Source of the DNA: Marinobacter santoriniensis NKSG1 | Lineage (GTDB): Bacteria; Pseudomonadota; Gammaproteobacteria; Pseudomonadales; Oleiphilaceae | Assembly: GCF_000347775.1 (NCBI RefSeq) | Contig: NZ_APAT01000005.1 | Coordinates: 186,001 to 250,000, forward strand | Length of the DNA: 64,000 nucleotides | Reading direction: 5' to 3' | Shown here: positions 63,392 through 64,000 of the stretch, one piece after another | Numbering within the stretch: position 1 is the first letter of the stretch | How the letters are laid out: each line of letters starts with the position of its first letter | The notes under the pieces: model-generated | Database searches by the model: none | The model's input: the letters and a program-made list of their open reading frames with translations, nothing else | Told to the model about the DNA's origin: nothing | Translations under genes and position numbers: made by a program

Positions 63392-64000
63392 CCGCCGGCT
63401 CTTTGCCCTGATCAAGAAGGAAAGCCTGCAGATGATCCGGGACCCCTCCGCCATCCTCATTGCTTTCGTCCTGCCGGTGGTGCTTCTGTTCCTGTTCGCC
63501 TACGCGGTGTCGCTCGATATCCGGCAGCTTCACCTGGGGGTGGTGCTTCAGACCGACAGTGCCCAGGCCCAGTCCCTGGCGGCGGAGTTCAGCGGTACGT
63601 CCTATTTTCAGGTGTTGCCGGCCCGCCATCGGGACGAAGTGACTCCGCTGTTGGTCAGCGGTGACCTGAAAGGGTACGTGCTCATTCCACCCGATTTCGA
63701 CCAGCGCCTCGCCCGTGGAGAATCATTGATCCAGGTGGTTACCGACGGGACCCAGCCCAACACCGCCAATTTTGTCGCCGGTTATGCCCGGGGGGTACTG
63801 GTGAACTGGCTGGCGGATCGGGGCCTTCGATCCCCGATCAAGCTCGAAGCCCGGTTCTGGTTCAACCCCGAGGTGGAAACCCGCAAGTTCCTGGTGCCGG
63901 GTGCCATCGCCATTATCATGACCATGATTGGTACCCTGCTGACGGCGCTGGTGGTTGCCCGGGAGTGGGAGCGGGGGACCATGGAGGCGTTGCTGTCCAC
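63384..64000 (+). CDS. ybhS: ABC-2 type permease YbhS (partial)
   Basis: Runs off the right edge; 205 codons visible. First helix at about 22-42 (LIAFVLPVVLLFLFAYAVSL), a large periplasmic domain (45-175) and the start of the helix bundle (IAIIMTMIGTLLTALVV), ending in WERGTMEALL, the ABC-2 coupling motif. ATG overlaps the ybhF stop region. Confidence 0.9.
   Translation, partial: MRSRRLFALIKKESLQMIRDPSAILIAFVLPVVLLFLFAYAVSLDIRQLHLGVVLQTDSAQAQSLAAEFSGTSYFQVLPARHRDEVTPLLVSGDLKGYVLIPPDFDQRLARGESLIQVVTDGTQPNTANFVAGYARGVLVNWLADRGLRSPIKLEARFWFNPEVETRKFLVPGAIAIIMTMIGTLLTALVVAREWERGTMEALLS

Noticed and set aside
1..64000. tRNA, rRNA, CRISPR arrays, integrase attachment sites and replication origins
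   Set aside because: Read for these and found no cloverleaf with conserved loops, no repeat-spacer pattern, no integrase and no DnaA-box cluster that I could support.

Overview
The window reads as chromosomal DNA of a marine gammaproteobacterium, most like Marinobacter. The evidence is moderate-to-high G+C, Pseudomonas-type gene families (PA2778/PA2779 pair, MmsR-type regulator with mmsAB, DUF1631 protein), branched-chain and fatty-acyl CoA catabolism, and protein similarity recalled from memory; no database was searched. No rRNA, tRNA, CRISPR, insertion sequence or phage gene was seen. No stretch longer than 300 bases lacks a gene.

Layout. 1-6.0 kb: partial MtfA-type peptidase, small metabolic genes, then a divergent norR/hmp nitric-oxide detoxification pair with three GT-N7-AC NorR sites and a -24/-12 promoter. 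6.1-26.7 kb: housekeeping and accessory genes, including a DUF1631-GGDEF-EAL protein, RNase Z, an argP regulator broken by an in-frame amber codon beside argO, YedK, thpR, a GNAT-nitrilase fusion, a FetAB-like exporter followed by a COG0523 GTPase and a zinc-ribbon methyltransferase, and the PA2778/PA2779 pair. 26.9-29.7 kb: a Ser/Thr kinase, PP2C phosphatase and FHA protein. 29.7-34.1 kb: mixed single genes.

34.2-40.8 kb: an AraC-family (MmsR-like) regulator divergent from a valine-degradation operon (mmsA, acyl-CoA dehydrogenase, enoyl-CoA hydratase, 3-hydroxyisobutyryl-CoA hydrolase, mmsB). 41.0-49.3 kb: an orphan type VI secretion island made of vgrG, a DUF4123 adaptor, a LysM-headed 820-residue candidate effector whose last ~240 codons are AT-rich, and, tail to tail with it, three tandem SUMF1/FGE-fold lipoproteins with near-identical N-terminal parts and divergent C-terminal thirds. 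This looks like a modular toxin beside an array of candidate immunity proteins and is the best candidate for an undescribed system here.

49.5-52.9 kb: AI-2E-type permease, then a two-gene unit of an MDR oxidoreductase and a proline-racemase-fold protein with altered catalytic residues. 53.0-60.0 kb: an AMP-forming CoA ligase and hotdog thioesterase, then a five-gene branched-chain-amino-acid-type ABC importer; both units are preceded by related TTTACGTA-centred palindromes, suggesting uptake and CoA activation of an unidentified carboxylate under one regulator, and the block ends at a strong intrinsic terminator. 60.0-64.0 kb: a cecR-ybhG-ybhF-ybhS type TetR/ABC exporter operon, cut by the window end.
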